Positions 49,968-58,741 are shown, counted from the stretch's first letter. The stretch is DNA of 64,000 nucleotides from Mycobacterium sp. E2479 (GCF_001667925.1 NZ_LZJR01000130.1:31702-95701); one strand, 5' to 3'. Numbers and translations are program-made. Notes: a model not told the origin generated them from the sequence alone.

Positions 49968-52579
49968 CGTGCCCCCTCGCCAGTCGTGCCGGCGGTCAAC
50001 TGGTCGCGGCGGCCACCCTCCCATAACCGTCGGTAGCGGCCGTCGGCGCTCAGCAGCTCGTCGTGCGTGCCGCGTTCGACGATGCGGCCGTGGTCAAGCA
50101 CGACGATCTGATGGGCCCGGGTGATCGTATGCAAGCGATGCGCAATCACCAGCACGGTGCGGTCCTGCGTCAACCGATTAAGCGCCTGCTGCACAAGGTA
50201 TTCCGATTCCGGGTCGGCAAATGCAGTGGCCTCGTCGAGGATCAGCACCGGGGTGTCGGCCAGGATCGCACGGGCGATGGTGAGCCGTTGGCGTTCGCCG
50301 CCCGATAGCCTCTTTCCGGCGCCCAGCCTGGTGTCGTAGCCGTCCGGCAGTCGCATGATGCGGTCGTGGATTTGGGCCTCGCGCGCCGCTCGCTCGATTT
50401 CCGCCCTGGTGGCATCGGGGACGGCCAGCGCGATGTTCTCTGCGACGGTACCGTGCACCAATTGCGTTTCCTGCAACACGAATCCGACCTGGGCATACAG
50501 CTGGTCGGCGGTCATCGACCGAATATCTTGTCCCCCAACACGTATCGCGCCCTGCCCGACGTCGTGGAACCGGGCCAGCAAGGCCGCCAAGGTCGACTTG
50601 CCGGATCCGGACGGGCCGACCAGCGCGGTGACCGTGCCGGGCCGCAAGGTCAGCGAGACATCGTGGATGACCGGAACGTCGGGGCGGTAGCCGAAGCCCA
50701 CGTTGTCGAACATCACTGTGGCCGCCGAACTTTGGTGGACTTGGTCGTCGTCCAGCACGGCGAGGTCGGCCTCGTCGAGCGTGTTCTGCAGGCGCCGCGC
50801 GGCGAGCATGCCGGCGCGGATGCCGCCCAGCCCGTAGGCTATGCCGAGCAGTCGTGCGCCGAATGTGGTGCCCAGCAACAAGAACGGCAATAGATCCACC
50901 GCATTCATCCGGCCCGTGACCACCAGCAATGTTCCCGTGACCGCGATGAGCCAAAGGAACGTGGAGGGACGGGTGACCAAATCCATGACTGTCTTCTTGC
51001 CGGCTAGCGGTCGCTGCCAGCTGACCAGGAAGCCGACGTAATCGTCCAGGCGGCGCCGGAAGCTGGATGCGGCGGCCCCACCGAAGACACGAATCACCGG
51101 CTGGCCTTCCAGGTATGCGCCGGCCTCGCCGCTCATCGTCTCCGCCCAGCGGTGCGACTGCGGGATGCGCGGGCCCGACTGGATCGTGAGCGACGACGTC
51201 AGGACCAGGTACACGAGGACGGGCACAAACAGCACCAACGCCACCCGCCAGTCGACAACGAACAGGTACACCAACACCGCGACCGGCGCGACGGCCGCGG
51301 CGACCGCGTCCGGGATGGCGTGGGTGACCAGGTAGTGCAGGGACAACGTGTCGTCCTGCAGCAGTTGTTTGATCGATCCCGACCCGCGCGCGGTGAACCA
51401 GCCCAGCGGTAGCCGAGACAGCTTGTGCAACAGTCGCGAACGCAAATCACGGGCGAACCGCGCGTCGACGACATGGAGCCAGAGAGTGAGGGCGGCACCG
51501 AACAACGCCCCGAGGCCCAGCAGCGACACCGCGGCGATGCCGATGTCGGTCAGTCGGGAAGCGGGCGCCCCGGAAACCAGGCGCCGAGCCAGCTCGACCA
51601 GCAACACAAAGGGTGTCAGTTGCACCAGCGTGATCAGCGTCTGCAACGCGCCCGAGACGATCAGCGCCGACCGCAGCGGCGCGAGCAATCGGCCGGCGGC
51701 CTGGGCACGCCAGTTACCGCGGGCCGCTGGCGCGGGCTTCGTGTCGGCTACCTGCTGTGCCGCCTCCAGCTGCACAGCAGTGTCTTCCGCGGACACGGTG
51801 GGCGCGACGCTGTCGGATGCCTCCGGCTCGCCACCGCGCCGGGTACCCATCGCGCGCCCCGCGCTCCAGTAGGCCTGGGCGTGAACCTCAGATTTGGGAA
51901 AGCCGAATTCGTCACGCAGCCGGGCCCGCACGTGCTTGAGCGTCGTGGCTTCTGGCGTCGCCCATGCATACCAGTTGGACCAATCCCGGCTCTCGATCGC
52001 GGCGGCGAGCGACTTCTCGTCGTGGCGGGCAACCCAGCGCAGCCGCAGCCGAGGATGCTGGGCGACCGGGATCAACGTGTCGTCGTCGTCGTGCTGTTCG
52101 AGGTACATCTCGATCGGGACGTCGTCGGGGATTACTCCGATGATCCCGTTCATCCCCGGTATGGATGCGGAGTCACCGATCAGCAGGTAACCGGCCGGCT
52201 GCTCGTCGGGTACGTCAAACCGCGACGAACCCATCAGTGCCATGACCGCGATGGTGGCTCCAGGCCGCACGGTGCGCGCCCATAGCGACGCCGGGCCGGC
52301 AGGATCGTGCAGCACGATGTCGACCGCGAAGCGTCCGCTGGCAACGTCCGCCTCCGAGATCGTGTACGCGCGCTGGAATTCCGTTTTCGATCCGTCCGGG
52401 TCCGGGAACCAGAACCGCAGCCACGCCGCCGGTTCGGCGTCGACGTCTTCGAATAGCGTCGGCGACGTCATGCGGACCCGGACGAAGTGCGGGGCGATCC
52501 GAACGGTTTCGGTGACCGTTGCGCTGTGGTCGCGCGCGCCGAAGCTGCGCAGCATCACACCGGAGAATCCGCGTGCCAT
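49964..52579 (-). CDS. irtA: Siderophore ABC importer subunit IrtA with siderophore-interacting domain
   Basis: An 871-residue protein. Residues 1-280 form an FAD-binding siderophore-interacting domain (FQRAYTISEADVASGRFAVDIVLHD, GYLLIGDSASIPGMNGII, HAQAYWSAGRAMGTRRG). An ABC membrane domain follows, then an ATPase domain with GPSGSGKST, LSGGERQR and LILDEATAFADPE, where Phe replaces the usual Ser. The FAD domain reduces and releases iron on the cytoplasmic side. ATG 52579 has GAAAGGA. The IdeR-like box at 52780 predicts repression by iron. Confidence 0.94.
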   Translation of the reverse strand: MARGFSGVMLRSFGARDHSATVTETVRIAPHFVRVRMTSPTLFEDVDAEPAAWLRFWFPDPDGSKTEFQRAYTISEADVASGRFAVDIVLHDPAGPASLWARTVRPGATIAVMALMGSSRFDVPDEQPAGYLLIGDSASIPGMNGIIGVIPDDVPIEMYLEQHDDDDTLIPVAQHPRLRLRWVARHDEKSLAAAIESRDWSNWYAWATPEATTLKHVRARLRDEFGFPKSEVHAQAYWSAGRAMGTRRGGEPEASDSVAPTVSAEDTAVQLEAAQQVADTKPAPAARGNWRAQAAGRLLAPLRSALIVSGALQTLITLVQLTPFVLLVELARRLVSGAPASRLTDIGIAAVSLLGLGALFGAALTLWLHVVDARFARDLRSRLLHKLSRLPLGWFTARGSGSIKQLLQDDTLSLHYLVTHAIPDAVAAAVAPVAVLVYLFVVDWRVALVLFVPVLVYLVLTSSLTIQSGPRIPQSHRWAETMSGEAGAYLEGQPVIRVFGGAAASSFRRRLDDYVGFLVSWQRPLAGKKTVMDLVTRPSTFLWLIAVTGTLLVVTGRMNAVDLLPFLLLGTTFGARLLGIAYGLGGIRAGMLAARRLQNTLDEADLAVLDDDQVHQSSAATVMFDNVGFGYRPDVPVIHDVSLTLRPGTVTALVGPSGSGKSTLAALLARFHDVGQGAIRVGGQDIRSMTADQLYAQVGFVLQETQLVHGTVAENIALAVPDATRAEIERAAREAQIHDRIMRLPDGYDTRLGAGKRLSGGERQRLTIARAILADTPVLILDEATAFADPESEYLVQQALNRLTQDRTVLVIAHRLHTITRAHQIVVLDHGRIVERGTHDELLSADGRYRRLWEGGRRDQLTAGTTGEGAR

Positions 52580-52779
52580 TGGCGGTCCTTTCTCGCGGCG
52601 CTCGGCGGAGCGACGGCCTCGGCGATCTGGACGACCCGGCGGATTCACTGCCACGGGTCACGGATCGATGCGGCCGGCATCGACCGCGCACCCTGAACTC
52701 GACATCGGCGGGCGACCCGGCTCGCCCGCGTCCCGCCGCGGATCGCCGACCAGCCGGTCACGACGTTACCCCCACAAAC

Positions 52780-52798
52780 TAAGGGTTGCCTTACCAAA
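52780..52798. promoter_or_regulatory. IdeR-like iron box
   Basis: On the minus strand the site reads TTTGGTAAGGCAACCCTTA, about 14 of 19 matches to the actinobacterial iron box TTAGGTTAGGCTAACCTAA. It lies between irtA and the DUF393 gene, so iron may control both. Confidence 0.65.
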
Positions 52799-52850
52799 GG
52801 TCAATCTTGGCGCCCGTGCGCTGGGCGCTCCGGCCAGTAACCTCGCAAAT

Positions 52851-53276
52851 ATGAGCGGTGAATCGGCGACGCCCGTGCTGCTGTACGACGGGGTCTGCGG
52901 GGTGTGCAATCGGTCGGTTCGGACGATCCTGCGATTCGATCCGACCGGTCCCCTGCGCTTCGCGGCGCTGGAGAGTGTCTTCGCCAAAGGAATCATCGAG
53001 CGGCACCCGGAGATCGGCAGCGTCGACTCGGTGGTGTTCGTCGATGATCCCGGCGGGCCATCGGAACGGGTGGCTGTCCGATCCGAGGCCGTGCTGCGTG
53101 TCGCGAATTATCTCGGCGGAGCGTGGCGGCTGGTTACGATCGCGCGTGTCATCCCGGCTCCGCTGCTCGACTGGCTCTACGACAGGTTCGCCGCAGTCCG
53201 CTATCGCGTCGGCGGCAAGTACGACACCTGCCCGTTGCCTTCGCCGCAGGTTCGCGCCCGCTTCGTGGAGCACTGA
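52851..53276 (+). CDS. DUF393 thiol-disulfide-like protein
   Basis: A 141-residue protein with LLYDGVCGVCNRSV (the DUF393 C-x-x-C), LRFAALES and YDRFAAVRYRVGGKYDTCPLP. These small proteins are predicted thiol-disulfide oxidoreductases of unknown partner. ATG 52851 starts the family; a longer frame upstream overlaps irtA and the iron box. It is divergent from irtA across the IdeR-like site. Confidence 0.85.
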   Translation: MSGESATPVLLYDGVCGVCNRSVRTILRFDPTGPLRFAALESVFAKGIIERHPEIGSVDSVVFVDDPGGPSERVAVRSEAVLRVANYLGGAWRLVTIARVIPAPLLDWLYDRFAAVRYRVGGKYDTCPLPSPQVRARFVEH

Positions 53277-53282
53277 CCGGCG

Positions 53283-53612
53283 TCAGTCGGTGAGCGGCGC
53301 CGACGCAAGGTCCGCTTCGGATTCCCGGCGCTTCTGCTCGGCCAGCTTGCGGTCCTCTGCCGCCGCTTGGCGGTGCTTCAACGCAGACCTGCGGTGAACC
53401 TCCGTGTGCGAGACCCCTTGTTGGATGGTTTGATCTTGGATCTTCGCGACCCGCTCGTGCTGAACTGCGGATTGTTCAAAGCTCCGCGCTGCGGACAGTC
53501 CCGCGCGAGCGGCGCGTTCGCGCGCCGCGGCGGCTTTACGTTCGGCGAGCTTGACATCTTCTGCGGTGACGGCCTTTTCGCTTCGTGGTGATGACTCGTT
53601 CCCGGTGGGCAT
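53283..53612 (-). CDS. Small Ala/Arg/Glu-rich coiled-coil protein
   Basis: A 109-residue, highly charged protein with long predicted helices (VKLAERKAAAARERAARAGL, HRRSALKHRQAAAEDRKLAE). There is no signal peptide or membrane segment. AAAGGAGG precedes ATG 53612. It converges on the DUF393 gene, six bases apart. I recognise no function; the strong ribosome site and composition suggest a real gene. Confidence 0.65.
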   Translation of the reverse strand: MPTGNESSPRSEKAVTAEDVKLAERKAAAARERAARAGLSAARSFEQSAVQHERVAKIQDQTIQQGVSHTEVHRRSALKHRQAAAEDRKLAEQKRRESEADLASAPLTD

Positions 53613-54190
53613 GGCGCCTCCTTTATCCCGTGAGTTCCAGGTACCCGCCAGGAAGGATTTGACGCACAACCCCGGTCGAGGTCGTCTAGGGCGTGCTGGG
53701 GTCGCCCCAGCTCTCGCCGGGGCAGAGCCCTCTTTTGTGGATGCCGATGTTTACCTGGCGTAGCGAGTAATATCGAGCCCGCGACCTGAATTACGAACAC
53801 GACCCGTCAAGAAGCGCGACACCGACACCATCGATTGCAATTGGTGCAATTCTTCGCCCACCGCTCGAGACGATAAACATGAAGCCGTTGCGCTGTCATA
53901 CGCGCCGGACCATGACAATGAAAAACAATGTCATGAACCGGGGTCCATGCGATTCCGTTCGGTGCTCACCGCAGCGGTCATCGCGACATCACTGACGAAA
54001 TCAGCCGCCGGGCCGGCGGATGGATGATCTCGACAATCAGCCGCGAAATCGAGCCGCTTCCCGCGACTAGCGATGACCGCTCTACTTGACTTGGCGCCGT
54101 CGCGTAAGCGATTGCACGGCAGTCAGTTTAAGCGTCAGCCGACGACTTGACCGTTTGAACAAGCGTGCTCTCCAGCATCGCGCCGGGAGG
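53613..54190. other. Gene-poor stretch, 578 bp
   Basis: It contains an inverted repeat CATGACA-N11-TGTCATG (53911-53935). Twelve bases further on, a 26-codon frame (53947-54027, MRFRSVLTAAVIATSLTKSA) reads like a signal peptide cut short by a stop. It may be a remnant of a secreted protein. No other gene is supported. Confidence 0.4.
53911..53935. promoter_or_regulatory. Inverted repeat CATGACA-N11-TGTCATG
   Basis: Perfect seven-base arms around an A-rich spacer. The site lies just upstream of the truncated signal-peptide frame at 53947. It resembles a regulator binding site rather than a terminator. Confidence 0.35.
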
Positions 54191-54319
54191 TCACCTCGTT
54201 GCGATTGTGCCTGGCGAAAGGTCGATCGTTATGCAGCCCGACGATCCCAGCATCACGCCCGTCAGCACTGTGGCTAGCGCGACGGCTTTCAGCATCTTCT
54301 TGGTGGTCTTCGTCTTCAT
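54191..54319 (-). CDS. Tiny predicted lipoprotein (42 residues)
   Basis: The frame has a strong Shine-Dalgarno (GGAGAAAGG) and encodes a basic N-terminus (MKTKTTKKMLK), a hydrophobic core (AVALATVLTGVMLG) and a lipobox-like LGSSGC with the Cys at residue 29. Only 13 residues would follow the lipidated Cys. The signal is convincing for export and lipid modification, but the mature part is very short. It may be a real small lipopeptide or a truncated lipoprotein gene. It stands alone between non-coding stretches. Confidence 0.6.
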   Translation of the reverse strand: MKTKTTKKMLKAVALATVLTGVMLGSSGCITIDLSPGTIATR

Positions 54320-54627
54320 GAATCAAGCCTTTCTCCTAGTTCAATCACCGTGGCATCGAAGTACGGCTATTTGATGTTATAGCGGTCGTTACGCGCGCGT
54401 GCAATACTCTGAAAAACTCCGCAGAAATTCTGATGTCGGCGGCTTTGGACCGTCTTGGGCCGGGTCGTCTGAACCGACCAATTTCACGCCGACACCCAAA
54501 GTAGGATTGCCGGTTTTTTCTCCAGTGCAGATAGCCACGATTCGGACGCTCGATGCCCGTTTCGGGTCGCGTGCCGGCCCCGTTGGCCTACCACCAGCCG
54601 CGGTGATTTCCGGAATTAAGGATATGG
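54320..54627. other. Intergenic stretch, 308 bp
   Basis: It separates the tiny lipoprotein (minus) from the methyltransferase (plus) and must hold both promoters. I see no further gene, repeat or convincing promoter match. Confidence 0.5.
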
Positions 54628-55419
54628 GTGAGCACGGAAGCGCTTATGCTCCCATCGACGATTCGGGGGCAACGTCGCGATCTGCGGAGGCTCCCGATGA
54701 TTACACGGCGATGGAACCAGTCGGACGAAGCCAAAAGCAGGTACGTCAAGGAGCTGTTCTCTGCGCTAGCGCCGCGCTACGACGTGATGACCGATGTTTG
54801 GACGGTGGGGCTGCACCGGGTGTGGAAGCGACAGGCCATCGAGCTTTGCGCCCTTCGGCCGGGCGAACGAGTGCTGGATGTTGCCACTGGAACCGGCGAC
54901 CTGGCGCTGGCGGAGGAGGCCGCAGTCGGACCGGAAGGCGTGGTGGTGGCCGTCGATTCCTGCGCGGCGATGCTTGAGGTCGCCCGGGGCCGGCAGCACG
55001 GGTCCGTCGACTTCCAGGACGGCGACGCCACGGATCTGCGGTTCCCGGATGCATGGTTTGACGTAGTCACGATCGGCTTCGGGCTGCGCAACGTTGCGGA
55101 TCGCCGGCAGGCGCTACGTGAATTCCGTCGTGTTCTACGGCCGGGCGGCCGCTTGATGGTGCTCGACTTCAGCAAGCCGAACGCCAAGCCGCTCAAAGTC
55201 ATTCATGACCTGCTTTACTTCGGCGTGATGCCGAGGGCGGGCTGGGCGTTTTCCTGGCATCGCGACGCCCACCGTTACACGTCCGATTCCATCCGCACCT
55301 GGCTGTCACGCGAGGAACTGAGCGAGGCCATGCTGCAAGCCGGCTTCGAGAACATTAGCTACGTCTCGCTACGCACCGGCTTCGGAACGGCCCATTTCGG
55401 TTCGCGTCCCGCAGGATAA
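54628..55419 (+). CDS. UbiE/COQ5-family C-methyltransferase
   Basis: A 263-residue SAM methyltransferase. Motif I is VLDVATGTGDLALAEEA, and motif II/III is DVVTIGFGLRNVADRRQALREFRRVLRPGGRLMVLDFSKP, the signature of demethylmenaquinone/ubiquinone methyltransferases. The C-terminus (HRYTSDSIRTWLSREELSEAMLQAGF) also fits the family. GTG 54628 has AAGGA; later in-frame ATGs are possible. It is probably an extra copy, since no menaquinone genes are near; the substrate could be another quinone or polyketide. Confidence 0.85.
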   Translation: MSTEALMLPSTIRGQRRDLRRLPMITRRWNQSDEAKSRYVKELFSALAPRYDVMTDVWTVGLHRVWKRQAIELCALRPGERVLDVATGTGDLALAEEAAVGPEGVVVAVDSCAAMLEVARGRQHGSVDFQDGDATDLRFPDAWFDVVTIGFGLRNVADRRQALREFRRVLRPGGRLMVLDFSKPNAKPLKVIHDLLYFGVMPRAGWAFSWHRDAHRYTSDSIRTWLSREELSEAMLQAGFENISYVSLRTGFGTAHFGSRPAG

Positions 55420-55703
55420 GTCGAGCACTCGGCGACAGCCTTGGCCCGATCCCCTATCCGCTGCCGCTGCTTGCGCCCAAAGTTTTTAAACGTCAGCGCA
55501 ATCCGCTGCGCCGTTGTGCACGTTCTACCACGGAAAGCCTGTGTAATTTCGTATGCGGAGCGAGCAAGACCGCTGCAGCCTAGACCCTGACGGTCGGGCA
55601 ACTCCATCCCTTCCGGCTCTGCATGTTCCCGTTTTCGCACCCGCGCCGCGTCTGTGCGTCATACGCTCGCTGCGATAAGCAGAGGCAAGCTAAGGGGCAG
55701 CCG

Positions 55704-56408
55704 ATGCGCCTCTCAGCGCGCAGCACGCAACCGGAAACATTGGACGACGAGAGCACCGACCTGGCCACCTATCAGCGATGCCTCGATGAGCTCGCCGTCG
55801 TCAATCGCGTGACCTTCACCCACTACCCGACGCTTCGCTGGCTGGCGCGGGCCACAAGAGCACGTCACGCCGGCAGCACGGTCACCATTTTGGACGTGGC
55901 CTGCGGGCACGGTGATCTGTTGCGCGCTATCGCCACATGGGCGCACCGGCGCGGGCTGAAGGTCCAACTCTCGGGCATCGACGTCAACCCGCGCAGCACA
56001 GCCATCGCACGGGAAGCGACCCCTCGGTGGATGAATATCGATTACCGGACGGCGGATGTATTCCGGTACCCGCTCGCGCAGCGGCCTGACTTCATTGTCA
56101 GTTCAGACTTCACCCATCACCTCAGCGACGAGGATGTCGTCAAGTTCTTGACCTGGCTTAACGAAAATTCCAGGCGCGGTTGGCACATCGTCGACCTGCA
56201 GCGCCACGCGCTGCCCTACTACAGTTTCCCGGCTCTGGCACGGCTGATGGGCTGGCATCGCATCCTGCGGGAGGACGGGGTCATCTCCATCGCGCGGGGC
56301 TTCCGCCGCAGCGATTGGCGAGAGTACCTGGCCCAGGCCGGGGTGCAAGCCGACATCTCCTGGCACCTGTTCAGGTTGTGCGTAGGTCAGGCCGACGGCC
56401 TGAGGTAA
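55704..56408 (+). CDS. Class I SAM-dependent methyltransferase
   Basis: A 234-residue protein with TILDVACGHGDLLRAIATWA (motif I), SGIDVNPRSTAIAREA (motif post-I), DFIVSSDFTHHLSDEDVVKFL and HIVDLQRHALPYY, then ISIARGFRRSDWREYLAQAG. Such methyltransferases often accompany type III polyketide synthase or quinone genes in actinobacteria, but none is in view. ATG 55704 has AAGGGG; upstream in-frame codons lack one. It lies 284 bp after the UbiE-like gene, in the same direction. Confidence 0.85.
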   Translation: MRLSARSTQPETLDDESTDLATYQRCLDELAVVNRVTFTHYPTLRWLARATRARHAGSTVTILDVACGHGDLLRAIATWAHRRGLKVQLSGIDVNPRSTAIAREATPRWMNIDYRTADVFRYPLAQRPDFIVSSDFTHHLSDEDVVKFLTWLNENSRRGWHIVDLQRHALPYYSFPALARLMGWHRILREDGVISIARGFRRSDWREYLAQAGVQADISWHLFRLCVGQADGLR

Positions 56409-56463
56409 CACGCTCCCCGGAGTAAGTTTTGTCTGTGCGTTCGTCCCAATCGTCAGCAACGTC

Positions 56464-56670
56464 ATGACAGAGTTTTGGACCGGTCATCCCAGTGTCATAG
56501 CCTGCATCTTCTCGATGGTTGTGGCCTTCGCAGTCTTCGCTGTTATTGCTGGTGTGGCTCTATTGATGATGATGGCGCTGCTCAAGATTTGCACGGTAGC
56601 CCCGTGTCTGACACCAGAGCCTGGGCAGACCCCCGTGAACGGTGAGCCAAGTGAGCGTGAGGTCCTGTAG
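56464..56670 (+). CDS. Small single-pass membrane protein
   Basis: A 68-residue frame with one strong hydrophobic segment (VIACIFSMVVAFAVFAVIAG followed by VALLMMMALL) and a polar C-terminal tail. There is no clear ribosome site, and I recognise no family. The membrane segment is unlikely to arise by chance in a high-GC frame, so a gene is plausible. It lies 55 bp after the methyltransferase, in the same direction. Confidence 0.45.
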   Translation: MTEFWTGHPSVIACIFSMVVAFAVFAVIAGVALLMMMALLKICTVAPCLTPEPGQTPVNGEPSEREVL

Positions 56671-56855
56671 CGGTTCATGGCAGGAGCGGTCGAGAACATG
56701 ACAGTTCTTGCCGGTGACCGTGCGAGTACCCGCACCGGGATGGCGGATCGGCTGCTGGATGAACATTTCAGTTCATTACCGATCGATGCGGCGTGTCGAT
56801 GGCCGGGAATGAGGGTAACCGAGGAGCATCAGGTACGCGCCACTAGGAGGTGCGG

Positions 56856-57020
56856 ATGGTCACCACCAATGTTTGTCCGGATGTGTGCCCCGTGTGCGGC
56901 TATCTCACGCTCGAACCTGACCCCTGCTATTTCTGTGGTCCCGTAGTAGCCGAGAATCTGCCCCGATTTGCCGACTCGGTGGCGACCTCGACGGATACAC
57001 CTTTCGCCGCGGCCAGCTGA
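56856..57020 (+). CDS. 54-residue zinc-ribbon protein
   Basis: The frame has a near-perfect Shine-Dalgarno (AGGAGGT, five bases before ATG). It encodes VCPDVCPVCGYLTLEPDPCYFCG: C-P-V-C-G and C-Y-F-C-G form two knuckles of a zinc ribbon, with an extra Cys before. The tail is short and neutral. Such small ribbons bind nucleic acid or partner proteins; the function here is unknown. Its codons do not overlap any other supported gene. Confidence 0.65.
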   Translation: MVTTNVCPDVCPVCGYLTLEPDPCYFCGPVVAENLPRFADSVATSTDTPFAAAS

Positions 57021-57503
57021 CTTTAAGCACCGCTCCACGAGCATCCGGCCCGTTCAGGCAGATGAGACGGGTGAGCACCGTACGGCTCGTCGCAGCATGA
57101 GCCATCCGGTTCACCGGATCGAAAAGTCCGTCTACCGTGCGGCCGGTTGCGTTGGACTCTGCACCCCCGGCCAGTCGCGGTCCGCAGGCCGCGCGCATGG
57201 TCGGCCTAACGGGTGCGACACCGAGACCATCGACCTTGAGCTGCGACCGTTGGTGGCGATGCACAGTGCTGCTCGAAAGTTGGCACGCTGTTGCCTTCGT
57301 CAGACGCGGCGGGCGGGTTTTCTCCGCTATCCGCCGTTATGAAAATGGCATGAACTTGTCGGCTCAAGCTTGACACATCTCCTGATGTAATTAAGCCCCA
57401 CTGGCTTTTACGTTTCCATTGACGAATCGCGCAACCTCATGAACGCAAATGCCAACACACGGAGAGGTTCCGGAGCCATGTTGTTTCGTTATGGGCCGCA
57501 CCA
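57021..57503. other. Gene-poor stretch, 483 bp
   Basis: Several frames are open here on both strands, but none has a ribosome site, family signal or consistent composition. The only short frame of interest is the possible leader at 57478-57507. Confidence 0.5.
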
Positions 57504-57507
57504 ATGA
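57478..57507 (+). CDS. Possible leader peptide MLFRYGPHQ
   Basis: A nine-residue frame starting with ATG behind GAGAGG ends in TGA that overlaps the hydroxylase start as ATGA. It could be a translational-coupling leader for the hydroxylase gene. It is too short to judge from sequence alone. Confidence 0.3.
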   Translation: MLFRYGPHQ

Positions 57508-58313
57508 CTGGCACGAACGTCGCGAACACAGCCACATTCGACGAGCAACAGAAATTCCTGCTGCGAACACTCACCGCGCTAGACCGAAAGCTTTGCGCCT
57601 ACTTTGGGCGAGCCTCGTTGGTCGGCGATCGCGAGTTCTTCGATGAGCAGGACTTTCCCTGGGTGAAGGCTATCGAGGCTGACTGGCGCAAGATTCGCGC
57701 CGAGCTGGACACGCTTTTGCCCTATCTGTCGCACATGCCGAACTTTCAGGACATCCAGAAAGGTGTAGCTGAGAGCCTCACCCAGGGCGACGACTGGAAG
57801 ACATTTTTCTTCTACGCATATGGTGTTAAGTCGGTGGGGAACTGCCGTCGTTGCCCGGAAACAAGCAAAGTACTCCGGCAGATACCGGGCATGAAGACTG
57901 CGTTCTTCTCCATCCTTGCCCCCGGCAAGCACATTCCCCCCCATCGAGGTCTATATAAGGGGGTGCTGCGTCTTCATCTTGGCCTCGTCATTCCCGAACC
58001 AACGGACATGTGTGCCATCCGAGTGGGATCGCAGACCCGTCATTGGCAAGAAGGCAGAGTAATGATCTTCGACGACGTATTCGAGCATGAGGCTTGGAAC
58101 CGGACGGACGGAGTACGAGTAGTTCTTTTCGTCGACATCATGCGGCCGATGGGCTTTCTGGCGAATATGCTCAATTCGGTGATCACTCGAGGAATCGCTT
58201 TGTCACCCTTGGTGCTCGGGGCCCTCAATAACCATCGTCGTTGGGAGAAGCGTTTCGAGGCGATCACCAATCAGGGTGACAGGCAGTCCGCGGATCTAGT
58301 CCGGAGTCTATAG
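57504..58313 (+). CDS. Aspartyl/asparaginyl beta-hydroxylase-like dioxygenase (LpxO-like)
   Basis: A 269-residue Fe(II)/2-oxoglutarate dioxygenase of the aspartyl/asparaginyl hydroxylase group. The core motif is FFSILAPGKHIPPHRGLYKGVLRLHLGL with iron ligand H147, then MIFDDVFEHEAWNRTDGVRVVLFVDIMRP with H195 and R205 for 2-oxoglutarate. The C-terminal half matches LpxO-type lipid hydroxylases more than protein hydroxylases. Mycobacteria lack lipid A, so the substrate must be different. Codon use is somewhat less GC-biased than the catabolic genes, which suggests acquisition. Confidence 0.85.
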   Translation: MTGTNVANTATFDEQQKFLLRTLTALDRKLCAYFGRASLVGDREFFDEQDFPWVKAIEADWRKIRAELDTLLPYLSHMPNFQDIQKGVAESLTQGDDWKTFFFYAYGVKSVGNCRRCPETSKVLRQIPGMKTAFFSILAPGKHIPPHRGLYKGVLRLHLGLVIPEPTDMCAIRVGSQTRHWQEGRVMIFDDVFEHEAWNRTDGVRVVLFVDIMRPMGFLANMLNSVITRGIALSPLVLGALNNHRRWEKRFEAITNQGDRQSADLVRSL

Positions 58314-58741
58314 CACGACCCTGTCCGCGCCATCCAGCAATCCTCTCTCATAGCCGCCCGAGGTGGCACAATTCCGAGCCGCGCCAGACACCGATGCCCA
58401 AGCGTTTCGTCATGGCCGAAGCGTCGTTTAGCTGAGGGTGTCTGAGTTCAGACATAGCTGACAGATGAGTTGCGTCATGGGTCACACGTGCGGGGATCGT
58501 TGATGAGTCGGGTCATAGGTGACGGTCGCGGTTCATGTCCACAGCGCGGGTCGCTGTTTTTCATGTCCCCTCTGGCCGCTTTGGCTTCGGGCACAGCGCG
58601 CTCGCGCAGGTTGGCGACGCGTCTGGGGATCTCGCGCCAAATCGCAATCAGAAGTCGGACGATTTCGCAATGATCGGGCGTCCCGAGGTGCAAACAACTT
58701 GTGCGTTATGCAAATCACACAATGTGCGTTACGCTCGGCCG
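58314..58741. other. Intergenic stretch, 428 bp, promoter region of TetR-mmpSL
   Basis: It contains an imperfect stem GTCTGA-GT-TCAGAC (58439-58452) followed by sequence that vaguely recalls an insertion-sequence edge. Direct repeats TGTGCGTTA lie near 58699 and 58723. No gene is supported. Confidence 0.4.
58699..58733. promoter_or_regulatory. Direct repeats TGTGCGTTA(T/C)GC before the TetR gene
   Basis: Two copies of TGTGCGTTA(T/C)GC lie about 24 bases apart, and TTGTG/CACAA arms overlap the first copy. The second ends some ten bases before the GTG start at 58742, a position suited to autoregulation by the TetR protein. Confidence 0.4.

Noticed and set aside
55359..55640. Minus-strand 93-codon frame between the two methyltransferases
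   Set aside because: It overlaps the end of the UbiE-like gene, has no ribosome site and resembles no family; the evidence is too weak.
56677..56946. 89-codon frame overlapping the zinc-ribbon gene
   Set aside because: No ribosome site, and it is out of frame with the zinc-ribbon gene, which has a perfect one.
56968..57342. 124-codon plus-strand frame in the gene-poor stretch
   Set aside because: Arg/Ser-rich composition, no ribosome site and no recognisable domain.
58430..58560. Possible insertion-sequence end (short stem GTCTGA/TCAGAC and flanking sequence)
   Set aside because: No transposase fragment and no target duplication could be recognised; resemblance alone is not enough.
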